Origin: Pedobacter suwonensis
GTDB lineage: Bacteria; Bacteroidota; Bacteroidia; Sphingobacteriales; Sphingobacteriaceae
DNA length: 32,490 nt
Direction of reading: 5' to 3'
NCBI RefSeq assembly: GCF_900111825.1
Contig: NZ_FOJM01000026.1
Coordinates: 1 to 32,490 of the forward strand
Shown: in pieces, positions 9,919-18,899 of the stretch
Layout: every line of letters starts with the position of its first letter
Position numbering within the stretch: the first letter of the stretch is position 1
The notes under the pieces: generated by a model
Database searches by the model: none
What the model saw: the letters and a program-made list of their open reading frames with translations, nothing else
What the model was told of the DNA's origin: nothing
Program-made: the position numbers and the translations under genes

Positions 9919-9949
9919 TTAACCAAATGAAATACACCATCATGGTTAA
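9919..9949 (+). repeat. 7-base inverted repeat in the 127-base gap before the large NRPS
   Basis: TTAACCA at 9919-9925 is the reverse complement of TGGTTAA at 9943-9949, with a 17-base loop. It sits in the longest gap of the operon and overlaps the start of the short leader ORF. The stem is short and AT rich with no following T-tract, so it does not look like a terminator. A weak RNA structure modulating translation is possible; chance is also possible. Confidence 0.25.
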
Positions 9950-9992
9950 TCTTATGATTGACAATGATATTGCTTTTAGAACCACTAAGTAA
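9927..9992 (+). CDS. Possible 21-residue leader ORF upstream of the large NRPS gene
   Basis: A short reading frame from ATG 9927 to a TAA at 9990-9992, which ends one base before the ATG at 9994. That spacing would suit translational coupling. The peptide starts MKYTIMVNLM and contains IDNDIAF, faintly like the first helix and strand of TubC-type NRPS docking domains. It could instead be chance, or the remnant of an N-terminal docking domain lost by frameshift. A 7-base inverted repeat (9919-9925 with 9943-9949) spans its start codon. Nothing else supports expression. Confidence 0.2.
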   Translation: MKYTIMVNLMIDNDIAFRTTK

Positions 9993-9993
9993 T

Positions 9994-10770
9994 ATGTCTG
10001 ATAAATCTAAACTTAATTTTAAAACCATTGAAACTAATAGAAATATTAGTGCAAGATATTATTGGGAAGCAAGACTTAACGATTTTGAGCCAGGATCTTA
10101 TTTTAACAATCCTAACCAGATCAACAAAGAACATACAGGTGAACCAGGTAATTGTGTATTGGATATTGCATCACCTGTTTTTACCGGACTTAATAAAATT
10201 GCACCCTCAGCTAAGAGCAAGCACATTGTACTGCTCTCTGTGCTTACAATTTTAGGGCACAAGTTTTCGGGCAAAAATGACATTTGCATTTTAACACCTG
10301 CTTACGAGGAAGAAGGTACGGAGATTAAAAATGGCGTCATCCCATTCAGAAGCAATAACATTTCAGAACAGAAGTTTGTTGAATTGCTGATCAGAAGTAA
10401 GGACGAACTGCTAAAAGATTTTAATTACAGGGCTTATCCAATAGCAAAAATATTCAGCGATTTCGTAGATTTTGAGTTGATTGATTTGGTTGGATTACAG
10501 GTTGAAGAATTGCAAAAAGGTCAGCTTCTTCAGGAATTAAATCTTAATCTTATATTTTCTTTCCATATCACAAAGCAAACGCTGGAAATAAAATTTAACA
10601 ATAACTGTTACGAAGCATCTTTTATAGAATATATCGGAAATATTTTCCTGGATATTCTTTCCAAAGTGATGCTGGATGTTAATCTCCCTGTAAATAAAAT
10701 CGAGGTTATTAATGCGCAAGAGAAAGAACAGGTTTTAGCCAGTATAAACAGTCTGAATCACATTGTTCCT
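9994..10770 (+). other. Truncated condensation domain (C-terminal lobe only)
   Basis: The first roughly 255 residues begin at YYWEARLNDF, which matches the FWLEEY-type mid-domain linker of full C domains in this cluster. They end at the usual C-A linker. The N-terminal lobe with HHxxxDG is absent, so it cannot catalyse condensation alone. The preceding protein ends in a complete C domain, so catalysis is supplied in trans and this lobe is probably a relic or a structural or docking platform. Confidence 0.75.
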
Positions 10771-13700
10771 CAAAAATCTACCGTAATTTCCTTGTTCAGA
10801 GAACAAGCGCGGCTTAATCCTGCAAATATTGCTTTTGCTGTAGCAGATGCTTTTTACAGCTACCAGGAATTGGATCAGTGGTCGGATCAGATTGCCGGTT
10901 ATCTGGTGTACAGTTATCATATTAAAAAAGGAGATCGGGTTGGAGTATGTCTGATGCATGAAACTGCACTCATACCGGTAATATTGGGAATATTAAAGGC
11001 CGGGGCAATTTACATACCCATCGATCCTGCTTATCCTGCTCCTAAAAGGGACGCGGTAATTACCGAAGCTGATTTGAGTCTGGTGATTTTGAGGGGACAC
11101 CAGATTTCAGATATAGAAATACTGGACTTAGACCTGCACGAGTCGAAAATCAGTGCATTTTCAGCTGGACAGTCTTTAAATGAAGTAAATGGAGAAGATA
11201 TTGCTTATGTCATTTTTACTTCAGGTTCTACAGGGAAGCCCAAAGGTGTGGTCATTAAACACCATTCCCTGCTTAATTACATTACCTGGGCTTCTGATTT
11301 TTACATTAACAATTCCAAAGCGACTTTCCCCCTTTATACTTCCATTTCATTTGATTTAACGATTACCTCGATTTTTACGCCATTAATATCTGGTAACAAA
11401 ATAATGGTTTATCAAAATGCAGGAGCGGATACAATTAATACGCTGTTTGTAAATGATGAAATAGATATTATCAAATTAACTCCCGCACACTTAAATATTG
11501 TAAAACATTTAGACTCGGCCCTGTGCAAAAAATCAAAAAAGAATAAAAAACTGATTTTAGGAGGGGAAGAATTATCAAGCCAGCTGGCCGCCGAAATATA
11601 CCAGCTGTTTGACGGGCAAATCGATATCTATAATGAATATGGGCCAACAGAGGCTACTGTTGGTTGTATGATTTATAAGTATGATCCTCAGGATGAAAGC
11701 TTTACCGTGCCAATTGGTTATCCAATAGCAAATACTGCCATTTATCTCCTGGATAAGGATTTTAACCATGTTCCGGTGGGAGCCACAGGCGAGATTTATA
11801 TAGCTGGGGCGGGGCTGGCAGCCGGATATTTTAACCAGGAAGAACTTACCGGGCAAAAATTTATAAATACGGCATCAGTAAACGGCCTTAGAATATATAA
11901 AACCGGTGATCTTGCCACACGCAATCTTGAAAATAAAATTATATTCAGAGGGAGAACTGACGAACAACTCAAAATCAGAGGTTACCGCATTGAACCAGCA
12001 GAAATAGAACGTAGCCTACTGCAATTTGCAGGAGTGAATCAGCCTTTGGTTACAGTCATGATGCGTGAAGGGGAGAAATATCTGGTTGCCTATTATAGTG
12101 CTGAGCATGAAATTTTTTCTCTTAAGGAATACCTGCTCACTATTCTTCCGGCATATATGGTGCCGGTGTATTATGTGCATCTTTTTACCTTTCCACTAAA
12201 TACAAATGGAAAAATTGATCGTAAACTTCTACCCGAGGTAACATTTAGCACCACATATAATTATCAGGAACCTACAACAACGACAGAGAAAGAACTGGTT
12301 CAACTCTGGTCTGAAATCCTGCATATCGATGTTGAAAAAATTAGTGTAAACAGTAGCTTCTTTGAACTTGGCGGTCATTCGTTGAATGCGGTAAATCTGA
12401 TGAATAGAATCAGAAAACAAATGGCAAGTGAAGTTCCGCTTAAAGAAATATTTAATCATGATACCATCACCAGCTTATCCATTTACATCAGCAATCTTGC
12501 TATTCCTTCAATAAACGCTACCATACCGATTGCTCCAAACCAAAGTTTTTACCATTTATCATCTGCGCAGTCAAGGTTATATTTTTTATATGAACTGGAT
12601 AAAGATTCGCTGGCCTATAATATGCCTAAGCTTGTCCGGATGACAGGAAAAATGGATCGCGAAAAGCTGGTTGCTGTCTTCAATGCCCTAATTTCCCGTC
12701 ATGAAAGTCTGCGTACCGGTTTTGTGCAGGCTGATGGAAAGGTATTTCAGGTAATCGGGGATGGTTCAGGGTTTCGGGTAGAGGAATATACCGCTGTTGA
12801 GGCCGAACTGGAGAGCGTAATCAATCAGTTTATTCGTCCGTTTCAGCTAAATAATTCCCCGCTTATCCGGGTAGGGTTGGTTGCTGTTGGAAGAGAAGAT
12901 CATATCCTGATGGTCGACATGCACCATATTATAACAGATGGAGTTTCTCAGGATTTATTGATCCGCGATTTTCTAAAATTATATAAAGGAGAAGAATTGC
13001 CTGTACTTCGTTTGCAATACAAAGACTATTCCGAATGGCAGCAAAATGAAAACGAAAAGCTTCAACTTATTCAACAAAAAGATTTCTGGCTTGCAGAGTA
13101 TAACGCATTACCGGAAGTACTGGAGTTGCCCATCGATTATATCAGGCCAAAACAGAGGCGCTATAAAGGTGATAGTTACACTTTTGAAATCAGCAAAGAA
13201 ACTACAAGCGCATTGAGGGAATTGGCAGCCCAGGAAGGTGCAACCTTGTATATGGTTCTTTTATCTGTTTATAATATTTTCCTCGGGCATTTGTCTGGAA
13301 AAGAAGATATTGTGGTTGGAAGCCCTGTTGCCGGAAGACGTCATGCCGATCTGGAAGACATCATCGGGATGTTTGTAAATACCCTGCCGCTGCGTAACTA
13401 TCCTAAAGGGAACCTAAATTTCAGGGAATTTCTGAGCGATTTACGCTCACGGACGCTCTCTTGTCTGGACCACCAGGATTTTCAGTATGAGGAATTGGTT
13501 GAAGAACTGAAACTGACCAGGGAGATGGGGCGCAATCCTCTTTTTGATGTCATTTTTTCTTATGAAAACTTCAGTACGGAAACGTTGGATATTTCAGGTC
13601 TGACAATGACTCCATACCACCATCAGGAAAGGAGCTCAAAATTTGATCTTACATTAGCCGTGAGGGAAGGACAGGAAAGCATTTCATTGACTTTCAATTA

Positions 13701-16700
13701 CTCTACTGATTTGTTTACCCCGGAACGCATTGTTCAGTTTGGTGTTTACCTGCAGCGCATTGTTGATGTGGTATTAAATCATCAGAATATCTGTTTGAGC
13801 GATATTAAATTATCAGGGACTGAGGAAGAAGCTGTTTTACTGGCGTTGGGTAGGGGGGCAGAAAGATCATATCATGAAGATCAGACTGTGGTTCATCTTT
13901 TTACCGAACAAGTAATGAAGACACCCGATGCCATTGCACTGACTTTTGAAGATTGCGACATCAGCTATTCTGAATTGGATAAAAAATCAGAATATATTGC
14001 AAATCTATTAAAGGAGCAGGGGGTTAAAAAAGGGACACTTGTTCCGGTATTTGTTGAACGTTCGTCGGCGCTGATTATTGGCATTTTAGGAATACTGAAA
14101 GCAGGAGCAGCCTATGTGCCGATTGATCCGGAATATCCAGAAGGCCGGATTACGCATATACTTGATGAACTGAATGCAAAAGTTATTTTAGCCGGTGAGC
14201 ACTTTAAATCTAAAGCAGGCCTCATTGTGCTGGACCTGAATAAATATCTTGAAAATGATATACCAGCCCCTGGGGCTTATTTAACAGCATCCTTTGGAGG
14301 CGGAGATATTGCTTATATCAATTACACTTCCGGCAGTACTGGTTATCCGAAGGGTGTTATGGTGCCACACCGGGCAATTTTAAGGTTGCTGGATCTGGAA
14401 GATATCGCTTTCAACAGGGATACGGTAACGCTTCAATTATCGTCAGCCTCATTTGATGCTGCAACTTTTGAAATATGGCCGGCACTTTTAAGCGGAGGCC
14501 GTGTAGTCATTTACCCCGAAAAGTATGTTGATGTATTGAAAATAAATCAGCTGATTAGAGAAGCGCAAATTAACACTCTATGGCTCACTTCAGGACTGCT
14601 TGATCAATGGGTAAATAGCAATATTGAAAAACTGCCTTTAAAATACTTATTGTCAGGAGGAGATGTGGTACATGCTTCCTCGGTGATTAAAGTTTATGCA
14701 GCATTACCTGGTGTTACAGTTTATAATGGATATGGCCCAACGGAAAACACCACTTTCACCTGCTGTTATAAAATACCCCGCGATATTAAAGGAAACCAGC
14801 AGATACCTATAGGCCGGCCAATTTGCGGAACAAGTGTATATATTATGGATCAGTATCAGCGTTTAAGTCCACATGGTACCGTTGGAGAACTTTGTATCTC
14901 AGGAATTGGTTTAGCTCAGGGCTATATTAACAACAAGGCATTAACCGATGAGAAATTTGTGCCAAATCCCTACCTGGAGGGTGCATTGATGTATCGAACA
15001 GGAGACCTGGTTCGCTGGTCAATGGATGGTTATATTGAATTTTTGGGCAGAGTGGATGATCAGGCCAAGATTCGCGGATACAGGATTGAGCCCGGGGAGA
15101 TTGAAAAAGTTTTATTGCAGTTTGATGGAATAGAGCAGGCACTGGTCTTACTAAAACAGAATAATACTGATAAATATCTGGCAGCTTATTATGTAGCTGA
15201 AGAAGAAATTGAGGAGGGCGCAATTAGAAAATTTCTGCGGAATGTTCTTCCTGATTATATGATTCCTGCAGGTTTTGTGTATCTGGACAGTTTTCCTTTA
15301 ACTGTAAATGGAAAAATAGACCGCAAATCGCTGCCTGACCTCTCGTTTTCAAAAGTGAAATATGATGGGCCGATAACCGCTACTGAGCAGCATCTGATGA
15401 AAATATGGTCAGAAGCACTCCAGTTAAATATAACGGATATTGATATTGACAGCAGTTTTTTCGAGCTGGGTGGTCATTCTTTGAAAGCCATACATGTGGT
15501 TAATCAGATCTCGAAAGAAATGGAAGTGCAGGTACCACTTTCAGCAATTTTTAATCATCAGGACATTCGGAGTTTTTGTGCTTATATCAATAATTCTGCC
15601 GGGCATGCCGAATATACTGAGATTTCTGAATCAGCAAAGCGTTCTTTTTATCGTGTATCGTCTGCACAGCAGCGATTATATTTTCTGCAACAGCTAGATC
15701 ATTATTCTGTTGCTTACAACATGCCTCATCTCATCAAAATCTCCGGCAGAGTGGATCGGGCAAAGGTTCAGGCAACATTTGTTCAGCTTATAGCAAGGCA
15801 TGAGAGTTTACGTACCAATTTTGTTTGGAAAGACGGAGAAGCATTCCAGGTAATTGGCGATGGCTCCAATTTTTCAATGGAAGAACATCAAGCGGGAAAA
15901 ATTGAATTAAACGAAATAATAAGCAGGTTTATTCGCCCTTTTGATCTCAGCAAAGATTTTCTCATTCGTGCAGGATTAGCTTCTGTTTCAGAAGAGGAAG
16001 CGTTATTGATGATTGATATGCACCATATTATTAACGACGGGATTTCACAGGATATCCTGATTCGCGATTTTATGAAATTGTATCAGGGTGAAAAACTCCT
16101 TCCGCTACGCTTGCAGTATAAAGATTATTCAGAGTGGCAGTGGAGTGAGAAAGAACGAATAAGGATAAGTCTGCAGAAAAAATTCTGGCTGGAAGAATAC
16201 AGGGATTTACCTGAGGTGATGGATTTACCTTCAGATTTTGTACGACCTAAAAAAAGAAATCACCAAGGTGGGGTTTACACTTTTGAATTGCCTGAACAGC
16301 TAATCCGGGGCCTGCGTCGTTTAGGCGCAGAGGAAGGCGCAACACTGTTTATGGTATTATTATCAGCATTTAACATTCTACTTGCCCGTTTGGCAAACAG
16401 GGAAGATGTGGTAGTAGGAAGCCCTGTAGCAGGAAGACGCCACGCTGATCTTGAAGGTCTTATCGGGATGTTTGTTAATACACTGGCGCTTCGGAATTAC
16501 CCCTCGGGCAGTTTAAGTTTCAGGGAATTCTTAAGAAAACTGCGTTCCAGCACTCTATCTTGCTTCGAACACCAGGATTTTCAGTATGAGGATCTTATAC
16601 AGGAGTTAAAGTTAACGCGCGATGCCAGCCGCAACCCTCTATTTGAAGTTATGTTTTCATACGGAAATTTTGATAACGAAATCCTGGAAATTCCGGGTTT

Positions 16701-18810
16701 AGTGCTCAGTGGTTATGATTATAGGGAGCACAGCTCAAAATTTGATCTTTCACTATCCGTTATGGAAATGACTGAGGGCTTATACTTGAGCTTTGACTAT
16801 GCTACCGATCTATTTACTTCAGATCGCATTAAAAGTTTTGGAGAATATCTGCAGCAAATTATTGGCACAGTAGTTTCCAATCCGGATATCCTGCTTGGAA
16901 ATATTAACCTGTTAGGAGAAAAAGAGGAGCAGCATTTAATTGATCTTGGTCGGGGAATGAATAAGATTTACCCCGAAAAACGAACAATTATAGCGCTTTT
17001 TGCCGAACAGGTAAAAATGGTACCTGATGCAGTTGCTGTTGTTTTTAAGGACCAGCAGCTGAGTTACCGCGAATTGGATGAAAAAGCAAATGGTTTGTCT
17101 GAATTAATCCGGAAATCGGGGGGTAAACGCGGTGATCGTATTGGTGTACTGATCGACCACTCTCTTGAGCTGCTGATCTCTTTTCTGGCCGTGATGAAAA
17201 ATGCCTGCACATTTGTTCCTATTGATCTACACTGGCCTTTATCACGTCAGAACCAGAGCATTGCTTTAACTGAAGCTGCAGTGGTATTGTGTAGAGAACA
17301 TATTGAAGGCCTTGAAGCGCCACTTAGTTTAAAAGTAAATTATGAATCGCTTCACAATATATCCTGTACAGAAGAAAGGAAGTTGACACCAGAAGACCCA
17401 ATGTATATTATTTTTACTTCAGGATCTACAGGAATACCTAAAGGGGTTGAAGTGCCTTATAAAGGAATCATGAACAGGTTGTTCTGGATGAATGATTTTT
17501 TCGGGCAAAGTACCGCAACATCTGTTCTCCAAACCACCAGATATGTATATGACAGTATGGTATGGCAGCTATTTTGGCCATTAATTAATGGAGGTAAGAC
17601 CATAATACTGCCACCACTCTTTGAAATGAGCTGCGAAAACATCTGTAAGCTGATCAAATTACATGAGATTAAACTTGTGGATTTTGCACCATCGGTATTC
17701 AATACTGTATTTGAGTATTCTAAAAATCCCGAATATGAAATCAGTTCGCAGTTGGCCTCGTTGCGGTATATCATTCAGGGAGGAGAAGAGATTTCGGTGA
17801 AATTTACACATCAATTTCTCCTTGATAACCCGTCAATATCAATCGTAAACTTATACGGACCAACAGAAGCAAGTATTGGTTGCATTTATCATTTGGTCCA
17901 TCCGGATGGAAAAGGAAAAATTCCTATCGGAAAACCCATCAATAATGTCCGTGTCAGGATAACGGATAAGTATGGGAATTTGGTGCCTCAAGGGGTAAGT
18001 GGTGAAATCCGTCTTTCCGGGGTCTGTTTGGCCAACGGATATTTCAATAATGTGCACCAGACCAAAGAGCGGTTTGTGTTTACAGCCGGGAACGGTTTAA
18101 GGGAGTACCTTACCGGAGATCTCGCCAGGCAGGATAAAGATGGCAATATAGAATTTTTGGGCAGGATAGATGATCAGGTTAAAATTCGTGGACACCGCAT
18201 TGAACCTGGAGAAATTGCGGGCCGACTGCTGGAATTACCAGCCATAAGAGAAGCCATTGTGCAGGTCAGGGAAAATCAGGGAGATAAATACCTTGTCGCT
18301 TTTTATGTAGCAGAAGCTGTTATCCCTGTACAAACTTTACAAACCTATCTTCACGGACTTTTACCGGCTTACATGGTGCCTTCTTACTATGTTCACTTAA
18401 CTGAATTTCCATTAACGGCAAATGGCAAAGTAAACAGGAAAGCATTACCAGAACCAAAATTGATTAGCGATGATGAAATTAACGTCAAAGCAATTAACCA
18501 AACCGAAAAAGATCTTGTAAAAATCTGGGCTGAAATATTGAAAACACTTGAAGAAAATATCGGCGTAAACAGGAACTTTTTTGATTTAGGTGGGAATTCG
18601 CTCAAACTGATTGGTTTAATAGGTAAAATAAATCAACATTTTAATGCCGGTTTATCGGTGGCCGATTTATTCGAACTATCAACAATTCGCCTTCAGGCCA
18701 GATACATCGATCGGATTACAGTCATTAATCAGGATGCAGAAGAAGAAAATTTATCAGCATCAGCACTGGAAGGCATGGTTAGTCTTTTCAATACAGACCA
18801 GGAAGATTAG
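9994..18810 (+). CDS. Trimodular NRPS: half-C-A-PCP-C-A-PCP-C-A-PCP (modules 3-5)
   Basis: A 2938-residue NRPS adding three residues. Domain order with residue positions: C-terminal lobe of a condensation domain without HHxxxDG (about 10-255); A3 with TSGSTGKPKG 409-418; PCP with Ser796; C4 with HHIITDG 977-983; A4 with TSGSTGYPKG 1445-1454; PCP with Ser1829; C5 with HHIINDG 2010-2016; A5 with TSGSTGIPKG 2475-2484; PCP with Ser2869; then a short acidic tail. Predicted substrates are Asn, Val and an unassigned residue. No epimerisation or methylation domains are seen. I chose ATG 9994, after which the sequence is at once family-like; an in-frame ATG at 9964 or a TTG at 9958 would add 10-12 hydrophobic residues. 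The last PCP feeds the KS of the PKS-NRPS encoded 89 bases downstream. C4 and C5 are very alike, suggesting module duplication. Confidence 0.93.
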   Translation: MSDKSKLNFKTIETNRNISARYYWEARLNDFEPGSYFNNPNQINKEHTGEPGNCVLDIASPVFTGLNKIAPSAKSKHIVLLSVLTILGHKFSGKNDICILTPAYEEEGTEIKNGVIPFRSNNISEQKFVELLIRSKDELLKDFNYRAYPIAKIFSDFVDFELIDLVGLQVEELQKGQLLQELNLNLIFSFHITKQTLEIKFNNNCYEASFIEYIGNIFLDILSKVMLDVNLPVNKIEVINAQEKEQVLASINSLNHIVPQKSTVISLFREQARLNPANIAFAVADAFYSYQELDQWSDQIAGYLVYSYHIKKGDRVGVCLMHETALIPVILGILKAGAIYIPIDPAYPAPKRDAVITEADLSLVILRGHQISDIEILDLDLHESKISAFSAGQSLNEVNGEDIAYVIFTSGSTGKPKGVVIKHHSLLNYITWASDFYINNSKATFPLYTSISFDLTITSIFTPLISGNKIMVYQNAGADTINTLFVNDEIDIIKLTPAHLNIVKHLDSALCKKSKKNKKLILGGEELSSQLAAEIYQLFDGQIDIYNEYGPTEATVGCMIYKYDPQDESFTVPIGYPIANTAIYLLDKDFNHVPVGATGEIYIAGAGLAAGYFNQEELTGQKFINTASVNGLRIYKTGDLATRNLENKIIFRGRTDEQLKIRGYRIEPAEIERSLLQFAGVNQPLVTVMMREGEKYLVAYYSAEHEIFSLKEYLLTILPAYMVPVYYVHLFTFPLNTNGKIDRKLLPEVTFSTTYNYQEPTTTTEKELVQLWSEILHIDVEKISVNSSFFELGGHSLNAVNLMNRIRKQMASEVPLKEIFNHDTITSLSIYISNLAIPSINATIPIAPNQSFYHLSSAQSRLYFLYELDKDSLAYNMPKLVRMTGKMDREKLVAVFNALISRHESLRTGFVQADGKVFQVIGDGSGFRVEEYTAVEAELESVINQFIRPFQLNNSPLIRVGLVAVGREDHILMVDMHHIITDGVSQDLLIRDFLKLYKGEELPVLRLQYKDYSEWQQNENEKLQLIQQKDFWLAEYNALPEVLELPIDYIRPKQRRYKGDSYTFEISKETTSALRELAAQEGATLYMVLLSVYNIFLGHLSGKEDIVVGSPVAGRRHADLEDIIGMFVNTLPLRNYPKGNLNFREFLSDLRSRTLSCLDHQDFQYEELVEELKLTREMGRNPLFDVIFSYENFSTETLDISGLTMTPYHHQERSSKFDLTLAVREGQESISLTFNYSTDLFTPERIVQFGVYLQRIVDVVLNHQNICLSDIKLSGTEEEAVLLALGRGAERSYHEDQTVVHLFTEQVMKTPDAIALTFEDCDISYSELDKKSEYIANLLKEQGVKKGTLVPVFVERSSALIIGILGILKAGAAYVPIDPEYPEGRITHILDELNAKVILAGEHFKSKAGLIVLDLNKYLENDIPAPGAYLTASFGGGDIAYINYTSGSTGYPKGVMVPHRAILRLLDLEDIAFNRDTVTLQLSSASFDAATFEIWPALLSGGRVVIYPEKYVDVLKINQLIREAQINTLWLTSGLLDQWVNSNIEKLPLKYLLSGGDVVHASSVIKVYAALPGVTVYNGYGPTENTTFTCCYKIPRDIKGNQQIPIGRPICGTSVYIMDQYQRLSPHGTVGELCISGIGLAQGYINNKALTDEKFVPNPYLEGALMYRTGDLVRWSMDGYIEFLGRVDDQAKIRGYRIEPGEIEKVLLQFDGIEQALVLLKQNNTDKYLAAYYVAEEEIEEGAIRKFLRNVLPDYMIPAGFVYLDSFPLTVNGKIDRKSLPDLSFSKVKYDGPITATEQHLMKIWSEALQLNITDIDIDSSFFELGGHSLKAIHVVNQISKEMEVQVPLSAIFNHQDIRSFCAYINNSAGHAEYTEISESAKRSFYRVSSAQQRLYFLQQLDHYSVAYNMPHLIKISGRVDRAKVQATFVQLIARHESLRTNFVWKDGEAFQVIGDGSNFSMEEHQAGKIELNEIISRFIRPFDLSKDFLIRAGLASVSEEEALLMIDMHHIINDGISQDILIRDFMKLYQGEKLLPLRLQYKDYSEWQWSEKERIRISLQKKFWLEEYRDLPEVMDLPSDFVRPKKRNHQGGVYTFELPEQLIRGLRRLGAEEGATLFMVLLSAFNILLARLANREDVVVGSPVAGRRHADLEGLIGMFVNTLALRNYPSGSLSFREFLRKLRSSTLSCFEHQDFQYEDLIQELKLTRDASRNPLFEVMFSYGNFDNEILEIPGLVLSGYDYREHSSKFDLSLSVMEMTEGLYLSFDYATDLFTSDRIKSFGEYLQQIIGTVVSNPDILLGNINLLGEKEEQHLIDLGRGMNKIYPEKRTIIALFAEQVKMVPDAVAVVFKDQQLSYRELDEKANGLSELIRKSGGKRGDRIGVLIDHSLELLISFLAVMKNACTFVPIDLHWPLSRQNQSIALTEAAVVLCREHIEGLEAPLSLKVNYESLHNISCTEERKLTPEDPMYIIFTSGSTGIPKGVEVPYKGIMNRLFWMNDFFGQSTATSVLQTTRYVYDSMVWQLFWPLINGGKTIILPPLFEMSCENICKLIKLHEIKLVDFAPSVFNTVFEYSKNPEYEISSQLASLRYIIQGGEEISVKFTHQFLLDNPSISIVNLYGPTEASIGCIYHLVHPDGKGKIPIGKPINNVRVRITDKYGNLVPQGVSGEIRLSGVCLANGYFNNVHQTKERFVFTAGNGLREYLTGDLARQDKDGNIEFLGRIDDQVKIRGHRIEPGEIAGRLLELPAIREAIVQVRENQGDKYLVAFYVAEAVIPVQTLQTYLHGLLPAYMVPSYYVHLTEFPLTANGKVNRKALPEPKLISDDEINVKAINQTEKDLVKIWAEILKTLEENIGVNRNFFDLGGNSLKLIGLIGKINQHFNAGLSVADLFELSTIRLQARYIDRITVINQDAEEENLSASALEGMVSLFNTDQED
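10780..12230 (+). other. Adenylation domain A3, predicted Asn
   Basis: The pocket by eye is D-L-T-K-I-G-E-V-G-K (FDLTIT, IIKLTPA, LILGG, NEYGPTEATVG, A10 Lys). This is the standard asparagine code as I know it (DLTKLGEVGK / DLTKIGEVGK). It agrees with the asparagine synthetase gene in the same operon. Confidence 0.8.
12547..13850 (+). repeat. Condensation domain C4, near-copy of C5 and C9
   Basis: The C domains at about 12547-13850, 15645-16960 and 31090-32390 share long near-identical stretches, for example VVGSPVAGRRHADLE, HQDFQYE, and SSKFDL or SAKFDL. The C domains at about 1740-3000, 8560-9840 and 23430-24720 are clearly more divergent. This points to duplication or recombination among the first three. 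Confidence 0.7.
13882..15330 (+). other. Adenylation domain A4, predicted Val
   Basis: The pocket by eye is D-A-F-W-L-G-G-T-F-K (FDAATF, TLWLTSG, LLSGG, NGYGPTENTTF, A10 Lys). This is a well-known valine code variant (DAFWIGGTFK family). Isoleucine-like or related branched side chains remain possible. Confidence 0.75.
16983..18445 (+). other. Adenylation domain A5, substrate unassigned
   Basis: The pocket by eye is D-S-W-D-I-G-L-I-G-K (YDSMVW, LVDFAPS, IIQGG, NLYGPTEASIG, Lys in NGKVNRK). I do not recognise this code. Asp at position 278 could pair with a basic side chain, but that is a guess. This residue is the one extended by the first PKS module, so its identity decides the side chain of the first statine-like unit. 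Confidence 0.65.
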
Positions 18811-18899
18811 TGCTGCTAATCAGGAACAATTTAAGGTAGTCCCGACTCAGATCGGAATTCTTCAGGCGCTTAATCAATAAAAAACTTATTTAAATACAG

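Noticed and set aside
9958..9966. TTG 9958 or ATG 9964 as start of the trimodular NRPS.
   Set aside because: The added residues are not family-like and TTG is a poor start; ATG 9994 directly precedes recognisable sequence. ATG 9964 is not fully excluded.
18811..18899. Small hairpin (CCGA / TCGG) and an out-of-frame extension after the trimodular NRPS.
   Set aside because: A 4-base stem is weak, and the alternative frame is a shadow of the gene end; the main frame already finishes with a plausible tail.
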